From an uncultured Clostridia bacterium (GTDB taxonomy: Bacteria; Bacillota; Clostridia; TANB77; CAG-508): a stretch of DNA of 64,000 nt. Location of the stretch: assembly GCA_948468225.1 (NCBI GenBank), contig CAOKHH010000004.1, positions 45,411 to 109,410 of the forward strand, written 5' to 3'. A program made the translations under genes and the position numbers. The notes below the pieces were generated by a model. It ran no database searches. It saw nothing but the letters and a program-made list of their open reading frames with translations, and had not been told where the DNA came from. Shown here piece by piece: positions 45,975 through 56,385 of the stretch; within the stretch, counting starts at the first letter, position 1; each line of letters starts with the position of its first letter.

Positions 45975-48900
45975 TTATAACCCTACAGTCATCATTTTTA
46001 ATTTTAATAAGTCTGATACTTCTACCATCTTATTTTCATTTAAATCTGCTGCAATTTCTTCAATGTCAGTTGGTTTTGCCAAATCTACTATAAATAATTT
46101 CAATTTTAACAAATCTGATACTGTTACTAATCCATCTTGATCTATATCTCCTTCTATTACTAAATTATATTGTTTCTCTTCTCCTGCTTTTAGTATCATT
46201 CCTACTGTTATAGTATCAGTTTCTTCTAAAACTTTTCCATCTTTATCTGTTACTACTAATTCTTCGTTTGATTCTATATTTTCTTTGAATTCCTTTACTG
46301 TTGTTCCTTCTGGAATTCTTGAAATATAATTTTTTCTTATTTTATATTTTTCAGATGTAACTGTTGTATCTTCTAATATCCAATCTACTTTTGCTACGGC
46401 TGTTCCTTTGTTTCCTGCTTTATCTTGGAATTTAAATGTAAATTCTCCATTTTCTGTGAATTTATATTCTTTACTAGTTCCATTATTTGTAATTATTATT
46501 TCTTCGCTTTCATTTACTAAAGTTGCTACCACTTCTCCTTCTGTGTTCTCAGTTGTACTATAAGTAATTTGTGCTGTTGGAGCTGTTTTATCTATCCAAT
46601 CTACTTTTGCTTTATGTTGTTTTACTTCCCAATCTTCAGTATCTGAGCTATCTTTATATTTAAATGTAAATTCTCCATTTTCTGTAAATGTATGTGTAGT
46701 TCCACCTTCGCTTACTATTTCAACACTAGAATGTTTACCATTAGTATCAATTACATATGGATTAATAGTAGCTGTAACATCTTTATTTGTTAATTTTGTA
46801 ATACTATAAGTAATATCGCTAGCTAAAATTATAGTATCATTTTCTATATAATCAACTTTTATGCTTTTATATAATATATTACTTGCTTTATCTAGCATTT
46901 TGAATTCATAATCTCCACTATCATCAAAAGTATATTCTAATGGATTTGCTATAGATTGTTGTAATACCCTTAACATTTCTTTTCCTGAATCGCTTACCTC
47001 TACAGGATTACCATCACTGTCTAGGTATTCTTCTCCATTTTCTACAACTACACCATTTTCCATCGTTGTTACATAAAAGCTAACATCATTAACTTCTTCA
47101 TTGCTAATTGTATTTTTATATATAATTCTTGTAATATTTCCATTTTCATCTACTGCAACTTCTTTATTTGTGTCACCTGAAGAATCTAAGTATAAGATAT
47201 TTGTTACCTTTCCATTTTGTACTTCAATATAATTTATTTTATTATTATTTTTATCTAATAAATATACATCTTCACTAATACCATCTAATGAAATAACTAG
47301 TTTCTTTTCCGTATCTAGTTCATATTCTACATCTGCTGTTGGTTCATCTTTGTCTATCCAAGTAACAGTTGCTACTGCAGTTCCTTTATTTCCCTTTGCA
47401 TCAATAAATTCAAATGTAAATTCTCCATTTTCTGTAAAGATATATGTATCACTTCCACCATTATTTGTAATAGTTACTTCTGTTCCTTGATTTACAAGTC
47501 TTGCTACTACAACACCATTAGTTGTTTCTGTAGTGCTGTAGTATATTCCTGCTGTTGGAGTAGTATCTTCAATTTTTGTTGTATCTTCAAATAGGTTTAC
47601 TTTTGATAGTGATACAAACATATTGTAGCTTTCCATTTCTAATTTTACATATTGTCCATATACACTTTCATTAAATGTAACTTCTCTTACTTCATCATCT
47701 TTATATGGATTAGAACAATTTTCTATTCTTCCTGCTTCAGTCCAATTCTCGCCATCCTCACTTACATAAATTATTACATTTTTTATATTATCTGGATTGT
47801 TTGCTTTATATTTCTTTTGAGTAAATTCTAATGCAGATATGTATCTTGGACTATCTAATTTTATTGTAATAAATGGCTTTGTAGGTTGTTGTAAAACATT
47901 AATTGCAAAATCTGTATGCCATAATGTATTACCATTTCCGTCAATTGCATTTGGAGCATAATGTGGTCTCTTATTATCTTTTGATTGAGTTGAATATCCC
48001 TCTATTGCTAAGTGCGCTACAGGAATATATTTTCTTGTATCTGGTTGGTTATCTTCAGTGAAGGTATACATAGGTGATGCTTCACTTGCTAATTTTGTAC
48101 CTGTTGCTGCTTGCCTTACTTGTACAGTTTTGTTTCCTGTTAAGTCTGGAGAAGTTATTCCGTATGAAGTCCAAGCATCTTCTTCTGTATATCTCCACTC
48201 TGTACTTAAATTAATACCAACAACTCTATTTTCTAAGTCATTAGCATATAAATTGGCTAAATTAGATTGTGCTGTTATATCTATTTTAAATATAGTATTA
48301 TCATTACGAGGAACGCCAACAATATTTATATGAATATCAGTATCTGCTGTAATGCTATTTAATTCTTCTTGTGTTAATTGTATTTTATGTTCTTCATCAC
48401 CTTCAAATGCAACTTCTTTCCAAGTTTGCTTTCCGTCTAAGCTATATTCAACACGTAACCCATTTCCATCAAATCGACTTGACATTACAATTTTTCCTGC
48501 ATCTGTTCCATCAAATGAAAATGTTGCAATTGATGTATCCGCTTGCCCTAGCAAATAGTTTGCCTCTGTTCTTGTAATAGATGGTTGAAGCACTTGATCT
48601 GTTGCACTGTTAGGAAGAGCACTACCTTCTTTTAAAATTCTTGCTTGTAAAAGTGCAAACTTGTAAGAGTTTTCTGCACTTGTTAATTTTGGTTTAATTA
48701 AATTTGTTAAGTGATACATTGGTAATGGGAAACATTTTAAGTTTTCTGCTAAGTCTTCTGCTAAGTCATAAAAATCGTTTTCTGTTTTATTTGCATTTGC
48801 ATTGTATACATTTATTAGCCCAACCCAAGCATCTATATTTATAGGTTGTATCTCTAACGCCTTTCTATAAATTTCTTCTTGTTTTTCTAATGCAGTTTGT

Positions 48901-50882
48901 TTTGTTGTTTCATCTGCTAAATCGTTAGCATATACCTTTGCAAGCATAACTTGCTCTTCACATTTTATTAAGTTTTCGTAGTCGTTTATTGCTTCTTGTG
49001 CTAATACTATATATACTACAGAGTATCCTCTACTATAACTAGCATTTCCCCAGCCTAATGGCATTCTTTCACCTTTTTCTGATTTTGTCCATCCACTTAC
49101 ATCATTGTCTATTCCCCAATATCCTTGACCTTGTGTGTTCTTTGTGTAATATAAAAGTGCTGCGTGTCCTGGTTGACCAATAACTACTGCAGGTATTCCG
49201 TGTGTTGTACGAATATTTGAACCACTTTTTGATATACCACCACAGACACAGCCAGTTCCAAATTTATTTCTAAAGTTCATCCATACTTTATATACTCTAT
49301 TATCTGGTGTACCTCTTGTTACTTTAAATGTATAAGTTGGATTGTTTTTTCCACCTGGTATAGTAAATTCTGTATCAAATAGACCTACTTTTCCAGTATT
49401 TTCTCCATTTTCGTTAACTAATTCTTGCCCATTATTGTCATCTCTTTTATTTACTGCAAATAATTCATTAAAATAATCTACATTCTCTGGCGCATAATAT
49501 ACTGCATTTTGATAATTTGGCCATACATAAGCTATATAAGGGTGAGGTGTTATATATTTTGATTGCTTATATTGGTCTAATCTGTCTTGAACATATGTGT
49601 TCAACCATAAAATTTCTTCATCATCTATAATGTTATTCATAACATAACGCATTTCTTCAACTTGTAAAGCTTCAAACCATTTTGTTATATCCCAGTTTCC
49701 GCCTAAGTTTGTATTAAGTTTTCCATTTTCATATAAATATTTATATATTGCATAACGTCTAAGAGCATCTGATTGATTTACTGCTACTCCTGATTGCATC
49801 CATAAGCCAACTCTTTGTGTATGTGTTAAAGAAAGTGTAATTGCCATTTTTGTATATAAATCTCCTCTAGTCATACCCTCTTTACACCATTCATTTACTA
49901 TAGGTGTGTTGTTTGTAAAATCAGTACTATATTCATCATAAAGTCTTGCGAGTTGAGTTAATGAATTGTAATAACTTCCTCCTTCTGGTGTTCCACCCAT
50001 AATGTATAATCTAAGAATATCTAAATCACTTGTTAACCACTCATATACTGCTTTATTTCCTTCACTATCATTTAAAAATTTTCTTAATGCATAATTTCCT
50101 ACCCTGCTAATTAGTTCTCTTTTTAAAAGTGCTAATTCATATTCTGGATTAGTTGACAAATCTGCATTTGAACTTGCAAATTGTTTAATTTTTTCATCTA
50201 ATTCTGTTATTGATGGAACTAGGTCTGTACCAGGTTCTTTATATCCCTCTTTAATCAATTTTGCATCAGCATAAACAGCATGGTCATTTCCATTACTTCC
50301 ATTAGAATCTGCTACTAGTTTTAACCAGTTTACATTTTCTCCATTTTCATCTTTTAGTTTTATTTTAACAAATTCTGCTTCAGTCCCTGCTTTAAATATT
50401 GCTGGACTAGCATCTGTTTTTAAATCCCAATTAGTTCCATCTTTTGATGTATAAATAAAGAATTTTACACCATTACTAGAACTAGCAGCAGTTTGATTTA
50501 ATCCTATATATGCTGTAAAATAATCATATTTTTCTCCATTAGGAGTAGTTCTTAAGTCATATATTACTGTAGAAGTCGCGTGAGCCCATATACCTTTATC
50601 AAAAGCATAATATGCTCCTTCTACTTTTACAGAAATTTTTGAATTAGAGCTTGTTTTATCTTTAAGAAGATCTCCCCATCCAGATTTTGAACCTGCCGCC
50701 CAATCCATATCAGATAAATAGCAATATTCTGCACTTGTGTCCTGTTCAGTTGATGTTTCTTCATCAGTTGCAAAAGACTTATTAGAATATTGCGCAAATA
50801 TTAAAAGTGCTATTAATAATAAAGTAAAACAAAAAGTTATTTTTAATAAAAATTTAAGTTTACTTTCGTTATTCTTTTTCAT
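45975..50882 (-). CDS. Giant secreted dockerin protein with transglutaminase-like core, paralogue of 41098-45750
   Basis: 1635 residues; ATG at 50882 after GGAGG. Signal peptide (about 8-39, ending NKSFA). NPCBM-like domain (about 50-215; DKGIWAHATSTVIYD). Helical region, then a transglutaminase/papain-like core with CVCGGISKSGSN (Cys), HGIPAVVIGQPGHAALLYY (His) and YWGIDND (Asp) at about 560-625. F5/8C-like domain (about 960-1100), Ig-like repeats, and a C-terminal dockerin almost identical to that of the neighbour (DIDQDGLVTVSDLLKLKLF). The shared tail and different central cores suggest duplication followed by divergence of substrate. Probable extracellular peptidase or cross-linking role; not certain. 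Confidence 0.82.
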   Translation of the reverse strand: MKKNNESKLKFLLKITFCFTLLLIALLIFAQYSNKSFATDEETSTEQDTSAEYCYLSDMDWAAGSKSGWGDLLKDKTSSNSKISVKVEGAYYAFDKGIWAHATSTVIYDLRTTPNGEKYDYFTAYIGLNQTAASSSNGVKFFIYTSKDGTNWDLKTDASPAIFKAGTEAEFVKIKLKDENGENVNWLKLVADSNGSNGNDHAVYADAKLIKEGYKEPGTDLVPSITELDEKIKQFASSNADLSTNPEYELALLKRELISRVGNYALRKFLNDSEGNKAVYEWLTSDLDILRLYIMGGTPEGGSYYNSLTQLARLYDEYSTDFTNNTPIVNEWCKEGMTRGDLYTKMAITLSLTHTQRVGLWMQSGVAVNQSDALRRYAIYKYLYENGKLNTNLGGNWDITKWFEALQVEEMRYVMNNIIDDEEILWLNTYVQDRLDQYKQSKYITPHPYIAYVWPNYQNAVYYAPENVDYFNELFAVNKRDDNNGQELVNENGENTGKVGLFDTEFTIPGGKNNPTYTFKVTRGTPDNRVYKVWMNFRNKFGTGCVCGGISKSGSNIRTTHGIPAVVIGQPGHAALLYYTKNTQGQGYWGIDNDVSGWTKSEKGERMPLGWGNASYSRGYSVVYIVLAQEAINDYENLIKCEEQVMLAKVYANDLADETTKQTALEKQEEIYRKALEIQPINIDAWVGLINVYNANANKTENDFYDLAEDLAENLKCFPLPMYHLTNLIKPKLTSAENSYKFALLQARILKEGSALPNSATDQVLQPSITRTEANYLLGQADTSIATFSFDGTDAGKIVMSSRFDGNGLRVEYSLDGKQTWKEVAFEGDEEHKIQLTQEELNSITADTDIHINIVGVPRNDNTIFKIDITAQSNLANLYANDLENRVVGINLSTEWRYTEEDAWTSYGITSPDLTGNKTVQVRQAATGTKLASEASPMYTFTEDNQPDTRKYIPVAHLAIEGYSTQSKDNKRPHYAPNAIDGNGNTLWHTDFAINVLQQPTKPFITIKLDSPRYISALEFTQKKYKANNPDNIKNVIIYVSEDGENWTEAGRIENCSNPYKDDEVREVTFNESVYGQYVKLEMESYNMFVSLSKVNLFEDTTKIEDTTPTAGIYYSTTETTNGVVVARLVNQGTEVTITNNGGSDTYIFTENGEFTFEFIDAKGNKGTAVATVTWIDKDEPTADVEYELDTEKKLVISLDGISEDVYLLDKNNNKINYIEVQNGKVTNILYLDSSGDTNKEVAVDENGNITRIIYKNTISNEEVNDVSFYVTTMENGVVVENGEEYLDSDGNPVEVSDSGKEMLRVLQQSIANPLEYTFDDSGDYEFKMLDKASNILYKSIKVDYIENDTIILASDITYSITKLTNKDVTATINPYVIDTNGKHSSVEIVSEGGTTHTFTENGEFTFKYKDSSDTEDWEVKQHKAKVDWIDKTAPTAQITYSTTENTEGEVVATLVNESEEIIITNNGTSKEYKFTENGEFTFKFQDKAGNKGTAVAKVDWILEDTTVTSEKYKIRKNYISRIPEGTTVKEFKENIESNEELVVTDKDGKVLEETDTITVGMILKAGEEKQYNLVIEGDIDQDGLVTVSDLLKLKLFIVDLAKPTDIEEIAADLNENKMVEVSDLLKLKMMTVGL

Positions 50883-51025
50883 TTTAAACCTCCAATTTTA
50901 TATAAAACTCCATATTTATTATAGCATAATAAAAAACTTATGTAAACACTATTTGTAATATTTTTGTAATATTTCGTAATATTTTGTAATTTTTTAATAT
51001 TAGTTATTGTTGTCCATTATTGCTC

Positions 51026-52697
51026 TCAATAATGCGCCTCTACATTTTTAAATTTAAAATGGATTTTTATTTTGTTTTCTTCATACACCTCTATATAATC
51101 AACTAGTTCTCCTATAATATCTCTATCTAACTCTGTTATATTTTGATTTATTTTAAAATTTTCTACCCATTTACTATTTTTATTTACATTTTTTTGTTGT
51201 ACTTCATTTTGATTTTGTAAATTTTCAATAATTTTTTTTATTCTACATATATCATATTCATATTTTTCTTTATATTCTATATATTCTTCCTTATTTATAT
51301 ATTCATTTTTCCAATCTTCATATAAACATCTTTTTAAATTGCTTATCTTTTCTATCTCTTTTTTTTTTGCTTGTTTAATGTTTTCTATTTTTTGCGAATT
51401 AGTATTGGCCCCCCACTGGTCGCTCTTAGAAATCTCTGCATTTTTAAATTCCAATAGCAATTTTTCTATATTAACTAAGTGTTCTATATGTACTTTAATT
51501 GTTTCTAGCACTGCACTTTCTAAGTTTTCTACTTTTATAGTATGTTTTGTACATAGTTTATTAGACTTTTTTCTATATGTACTACAAATATAATATTCAT
51601 AAGACTTCCCACTTTTATTTTTACAATTTTTTTTATGCATTGCGTGTCCACAATCTGCGCATTTTAAAATACCTGCCCACATGCTTAGTTTTCCTGTATT
51701 TTCTACTCTTGTATCAACTTTTCTTAAATTTTGTGCCTTTTCAAATAATTCTCTATCTACAATAGGCTCGTGCATGTTTTCCACTGTAATCCATGCATCA
51801 ACTGGAACTTGTTCTATAATATGTATTTTATAACTTTTTACTCTTCTTTTTCCTTGTGTTATATTTCCTATATATATATCATTTTTCAAAATATTCCTAA
51901 CAGTTGATGGAGACCAAAAATAATCTTCTTTTAATATTTTAGAATTATTATAATTTTGATTTAATTTTTTCTTTTTATACCCTGTAGGATTTAAAATCCC
52001 CATATCGTTTAATCTATGGCAAATACTTAAATTTCCTAATCCTTCATTTACCTTCCATTCGAAAATTTTTCTTACAATTTCTGCTGATTCAATATCTATA
52101 ATTAACTTATGCTTATCTTTAGGATTCTTTATATAGCCATACGATGCAAACGCTCCAACAAATTCCCCGTTTCTTTTTTCTTCCATTTAATGCTGATTTT
52201 ATTTTAATCGATGTATCTTTGGCATATTCATCATTTATTAAATTCTTAAACGGTACTAATATTGTATTTGTACTCGATGGATTTTCGAAGCTATCTACTA
52301 AATCATTTATAGCAATAAATCTTATATTAAATAATGGGAATACCTGTTCTATATAGTTTCCAACCTCTATATAATTTCTTCCAAGCCTTGATAAATCTTT
52401 TACCAAAACGCAATCAATATTTCCTTTTTTCATATCTTCTAATAATCTTTGAAATCCAGGTCTATTAAAGTCTGTTCCTGTATAACCATCATCAACATAA
52501 GTATCAAAAGCTTTTAAATCTTTGTGTTCTTCTATAAATTCATTTAATAATGCCTTTTGGCTTGTTATACTATTACTTTCTTTTCTTTCGTCATTGTCAT
52601 TATCTTCTTGTGAAAGTCTTATATACATAGCAACTGACCATATCTTCTCTTTTGTATTTTTATCTTCTACAATATATTTTGATTTTCTACCAGCCAT
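51026..52697 (-). CDS. Large serine recombinase of the element (CGG +1 recoded)
   Basis: About 556 residues; ATG at 52697 (MAGRKSKYIV) behind AAGGGAAG. N-terminal resolvase domain with YIRLSQEDND (catalytic Ser), DDGYTGTDFNRPGFQRLL and LSRLGRNYIEVG; recombinase domain; zinc ribbon CADCGHAMHKKNC...YICSTY; coiled-coil tail (about 420-500). The plain frame derails at GRKKK-RGICW. The codon is CGG (52167-52169); skipping C gives GRKKKGEFVGAFASYGYIKN, matching the conserved KGEF(I/V)GAFAPYGY segment of the family. The element is therefore adapted to the same decoding as its host. It presumably catalyses integration and excision at the CACCTCCTTGGTG sites. Confidence 0.92.
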
Positions 52698-52711
52698 TTT
52701 ACTCGCTTCCC

Positions 52712-52867
52712 TTAAATTTTGTTTTTGTGTTTTAAAACATTTATCATACATTCTTTAAACGTTTTACAATTTTTAGAATATTCAATTTCTACTATCATAT
52801 CTTTTACTTTTAATTTATTTGAAAATTCAATATTATTATGCTTTTCTAAATTTATTTGATTTTTCAC
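52712..52867 (-). CDS. Small ORF upstream of the recombinase
   Basis: 51 residues starting with GTG at 52867, preceded by GAGGAGAAAAA. The product begins MKNQINLEKHNNIEFSNKLK (GTG read as Met), then VKDMIVEIEYSKNCKTFKEC and ends KHKNKI. It ends 14 bases before the recombinase start, so the two are probably co-translated. Small proteins of this size often precede clostridial serine recombinases; function unknown, with an excision-direction role possible. Confidence 0.55.
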   Translation of the reverse strand: MKNQINLEKHNNIEFSNKLKVKDMIVEIEYSKNCKTFKECMINVLKHKNKI

Positions 52868-52925
52868 TTTTTTCTCCTCGAATATAAATTTTTATATTCA
52901 AGTTTATTAAGTTTTTTATTTTTTA

Positions 52926-54660
52926 TTACAATAATAGTGTTAAAATTAACCACTCACCTCCTTGGTGCCCACCCTCTCCTGTCGGATTATACAATGTAAT
53001 TAGTATTACTACTTCTGGATCTTCTATTGGTGCTACACCAACAAATGAACTTACATATTTATTTGTATTTACACCATCTTCTGATGTTCCAGTTTTTCCT
53101 CCTATTGAATACCCAGCAACTTGTGCATTTTTCCCAGTTCCTTCTGCTACAACAGTTTCCATCATGCTTAATACCTTTTTTGCTGTTTCTTCAGAAATTG
53201 TTCTTCCCTTTTCAACTGGTTCTAAGTTAGTTGCCTCTCCTGTTTGACTATCTATTATTTGTTTTACAATTCTTGGTTTCATTCTTACTCCATTATTTGC
53301 TATTGTAGAAACAGCAGTTATCATTTGCAATGGTGTTATTTCAAATCTCTGTCCAAATGATATTGTTGCAAGTTCTACTGGTCCTACTTTCTCTTTTTTT
53401 AAGAATATTCCGCCAGCTTCTCCTGGTAAATCAACTCCTGTAAAATTTAATAATCCAAACTTTTCTAAATACTCATAATATTTTTGGACTCCTATCTTTT
53501 GTCCGTAATCCAATAAATACTGGATTACAAGAATTCATAAGTGCTTCTCGAAGACTCTGAGCACCATGTGGTCTATAATGTCTCCAACAATTTATTTTAG
53601 TTCCTGCAATTTCTATTGAACCAGTACATGAAAATTCTCCAGATTTTTCTGTATCTGTAACAATTCCTTCTTCTATTGCCGCAGATGAAGTTATCAACTT
53701 GAAGGTTGAACCTGGTTCATATCCATCTGTTATTGCTTTATTTCTCCACATTTGTTGTAAGGCGACAGTTTTATCTTTCTGCTCTAGGCTACCCCATTGT
53801 TCCTTTAATTCTTCTGTATTTGGTTCATATGGATCATTTAAATTATAGTCTGGGTATGTTGCCATTGCTAGTATGTCTCCTGTTTTAGGATTCATCATAA
53901 CAATATTTCCTCCATCTGTGCATACATTATCTATACAAGCTTCTTTTAAATACTTCTCTACAATAGATTGCAAAGTCATATCAATTGATAAAACTAAATC
54001 ATTTCCATCTATAGCTGAAACATAGCTCTCAGCAGTTCCTTCTATTTCTCCCCCTTTTGCATCTGTTAATTTTAATATTTTACCCTGACTTCCCTTTAAT
54101 TCTTTATCAAATTTTGCCTCTATCCCATCTAAACCTTGATTATCACTTCCTGTGAAACCTATTATATGTGATGCCAAATTGTTATATGGATAAAATCTTT
54201 TTGTATCTTCATCTATATTTATTCCTGATAATATGTTGTTCTGGTCCATCCAAATTCTTAATTCATTAGTTTTTTCTTTATCAGTCTTTTTCACTATTGT
54301 TTCAATTGATGTTTTCTTTTTTACTTTCTTTAAAACTGTTTCATAATCTAAATTAAATATACTAGACAAGGCTCTTGCTACCTTTTCTTTATCTTCTACT
54401 GCTATATTGGTTGGATTAACAGTTACAGTTTCGACTGTTGCACTAACTGCTAATGCTACCATATTCGCATCATAAATAGTTCCTCTTTTAGGATTTATAT
54501 TTCTATTTAAATTCTGCTGTACATAAGCCATACTTTGCAATTCTGATCCTTTAACAAATTGTAGCCAGCCAATTCTTGATATTAAAAGAACAAATATTAT
54601 TAAACTCACAAAAAGCATATTTCTCATTCGTTTTTTTTGTGTAATATCTGTGTTTCTCAT
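52926..54660 (-). CDS. Division/sporulation class B PBP, 5' part, interrupted and CGG +1 recoded
   Basis: Peptidoglycan transpeptidase of the FtsI/PbpB/SpoVD group. ATG at 54660 (MRNTDITQKK) behind GGAGG. Membrane span (about 12-33), dimerisation domain, then the transpeptidase domain with STFK in GYEPGSTFKLI (active Ser), SCN in MNSCNPVF and KTG in IGGKTGTSEDG. The plain frame breaks at VFIGL-RTKDRS. The codon is CGG (53503-53505); skipping C gives VFIGLGQKIGVQKYYEYLEK. The native end is lost after EGGHQGG because the element starts at 52967; the current frame adds a few foreign residues (EWLILTLLL). The missing C-terminus is at 40742-41022. Full-length product about 670 residues. ftsI versus spoVD cannot be decided here. 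Confidence 0.92.
52955..52967. other. Attachment site copy, right end of the element
   Basis: CACCTCCTTGGTG, identical to 41023-41035, within the HQGG codons of the transpeptidase domain. Confidence 0.85.
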
Positions 54661-54680
54661 ATGAATCCTCCTAAAATGAA

Positions 54681-54756
54681 GAGGGTAGACACAAGGCTGA
54701 CCCCTACAATTTTTTGCAATATTTTCTTTGTATGGGCGGGCCCTGTGTCTGCCCTT
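54681..54756 (-). repeat. Two GC palindromes upstream of the PBP gene
   Basis: 54681-54706 (GGGTAGACACAAGGCTGACC then CCTAC), in the PBP sense, and 54735-54756 (GGGCGGGCCCTGTGTCTGCC then C). Confidence 0.7.
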
Positions 54757-54764
54757 AATATATT

Positions 54765-54795
54765 AAAAAGGTTAGTATAAATACTAACCTTTTTA
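54765..54795 (-). terminator. Hairpin terminator between ftsL and the PBP gene
   Basis: AAAAAGGTTAGTA / TACTAACCTTTTT around a TAAA loop. It would end or attenuate transcription after ftsL, which implies a promoter for the PBP gene in the 54661-54760 region. Confidence 0.75.
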
Positions 54796-54825
54796 AATAT
54801 ATTCATAAAAAAATTTCATATGCTT

Positions 54826-55299
54826 TTAATTTCCTTCTATATAGTCTACTTTTGGCAAACTAACATATACAGATTGCTTACTTGTTAATTTTTGCATTCC
54901 TAATAATTCTTTAGCTGATTGTTCTAAACTATTTAAATTTGAGCCATTTTCAATATTTACTTGTAATTGCTCATTTTCCTTTTCTAATGTTACTAGATTT
55001 GCTTTTAATTTTTGAATATCTGAAAATTGCTCATCTATTTCTGAATTTCTATAACTTATAGCAAAAAGAATTGAAAATCCAATAACTATATATGCTATAA
55101 TTTTTCTTTGTTGTTTGTTTTTTACTTGTTTTTTTGCTTTTTGTTTTTTCTCATTTTGTTTTTGTTTATTCTCGTTATTTTGAGGTTTTTGTTGTGATAA
55201 ATTTTTAGTTTTTCTTGGTCTATTGGGTGTATATTCTGGCTGTAATTTTCTTGGACTTGTACCATAGTCATACATATCATAATTATAATTTTTTGCCAT
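54826..55299 (-). CDS. ftsL: FtsL-like divisome protein
   Basis: 157 residues from the ATG at 55299 (MAKNYNYDMYDYG), which follows AAGGAGG. A basic cytoplasmic N-terminus rich in Lys/Gln (about 1-85), a single membrane span (about 88-103, IIAYIVIGFSILFAI), then a leucine-zipper coiled coil (about 108-140, IQKLKANLVTLEKENEQLQV) and a short tail. Position between rsmH and the class B PBP and this topology identify it as FtsL/septum formation initiator type. Sequence conservation in this family is low, so the call rests on topology and synteny. Confidence 0.85.
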   Translation of the reverse strand: MAKNYNYDMYDYGTSPRKLQPEYTPNRPRKTKNLSQQKPQNNENKQKQNEKKQKAKKQVKNKQQRKIIAYIVIGFSILFAISYRNSEIDEQFSDIQKLKANLVTLEKENEQLQVNIENGSNLNSLEQSAKELLGMQKLTSKQSVYVSLPKVDYIEGN

Positions 55300-55326
55300 T
55301 ATATACACCTCCTTTTTATATTAGAT

Positions 55327-55379
55327 GGGCACAGTGGTGTCATAACCTAATAGGTATTCCCACAAACGGTGCCCCTACA
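55327..55379 (-). repeat. Long GGGCACAGTG...GTGCCCCTAC palindrome, copy 1
   Basis: Outer arms GGGCAC / GTGCCC with conserved inner parts TAACCTA and TATTCCCACAAACG. Copies also at 61278-61327 and 63786-63837. Lies 5' of ftsL. Confidence 0.8.
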
Positions 55380-55394
55380 GTCTTTGAAAGAATT

Positions 55395-56331
55395 TTAAAT
55401 TCTTTCAAAGACTCTTAATTTTGCACTTTTGCTTCTTGAATTATTTTTCATTTCAAATTCAGTTGGTATTATAGGTTTTTTCGTTATTATTTTTCCTAAT
55501 ACCTCTCTATTACACACACAGTATGGTAATTCTTTTGGGCAAGTACATTTGCCTAACGCATCTGAATATGCCTTTTTTACTGCTCTATCTTCTAATGAAT
55601 GAAATGTTATTATACATAATCTACCTTCTTTATTCAAAGACCTAATACAATCTATTACTGTGTTGTACAATGGTCTTATTTCATCATTTACTTCTATTCT
55701 TATTGCTTGAAAAGTTTTCTTAGCAGGATGTCCATTTCCTTTTTTTGCAAACTCTGGTATGCTTTTTTGTATTATTTCTACTAATTGACCTGTTGTTTCA
55801 ATCACTTTATTTTTTCTATACTCACAAATTTCTCTTGCTATTTGCCTTGAAAATTTTTCTTCTCCATATTCGTATAAAATTCTTGCAATATCTTCTTCTT
55901 TATAGTTATTTACAACAAACTTTGCATCTAACTCTTGGGTTATATCCATTCTCATATCTAGGTTTGCATCTGTTATATAGCTAAATCCTCTAGATTTTTC
56001 ATCTATTTGATATGAAGACATTCCTAAATCTAGTAATATTCCATCTACTTTATCTATATTTAATTGCTGCAATATATTTTTTATATTATCATGATTTCCG
56101 TGCACATACTCTATATTTGAAAATTCTTTTAATTTTTCTTTAGCAGTTTTTAGTGCCTCTAGATCTCTATCTATTCCTATTAGCTTACCTTCATTAGATA
56201 GCTTTTTTGCAATTTCAAAGCTATGCCCTGCTCCGACCTAGGGTTCCATCTAAATAAATTTTATTCGATCTTATATTTAAATTTTCAATACATTCACTTA
56301 ACAAAACTGATATGTGTTTAAAACTCCCCAT
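55395..56331 (-). CDS. rsmH: 16S rRNA (cytosine-1402-N4)-methyltransferase (CGG +1 recoded)
   Basis: Methylates C1402 of 16S rRNA in the decoding centre. 312 residues, normal length. ATG at 56331 ([11 protein letters not shown]) behind AAAGGAAA; an in-frame ATG three codons upstream is possible. In the plain frame the SAM-binding region is destroyed: ...IYLDGTLG is followed by CGG (56233-56235) and a stop. Skipping C gives [18 protein letters not shown], the exact RsmH motif, followed by [36 protein letters not shown] and [10 protein letters not shown]. The arithmetic is exact: 32 codons, one skipped base, 280 codons. A family hallmark lies directly on the recoding site. Confidence 0.96.
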
Positions 56332-56385
56332 ATCTCTCATTTCCTTTAGCTACAAACTTAATTTGGAAAAGAATTAGTATAGTGC

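Larger units (their letters stand above)
41023..52967. mobile_element. 11.9 kb serine-recombinase element inserted in the dcw PBP gene
   Basis: The element is bounded by the direct repeat CACCTCCTTGGTG (41023-41035 and 52955-52967). It carries a serine recombinase and a small upstream ORF at its right end, plus two giant secreted dockerin proteins as cargo. Deleting one repeat copy plus the element rebuilds the PBP reading frame exactly through GGHQGGGVAAPIA. No transposase, conjugation, capsid or replication genes were seen, so it is small and of an integrative or gene-interrupting kind. Whether excision is regulated (as with skin-like elements) is inference. Confidence 0.9.
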
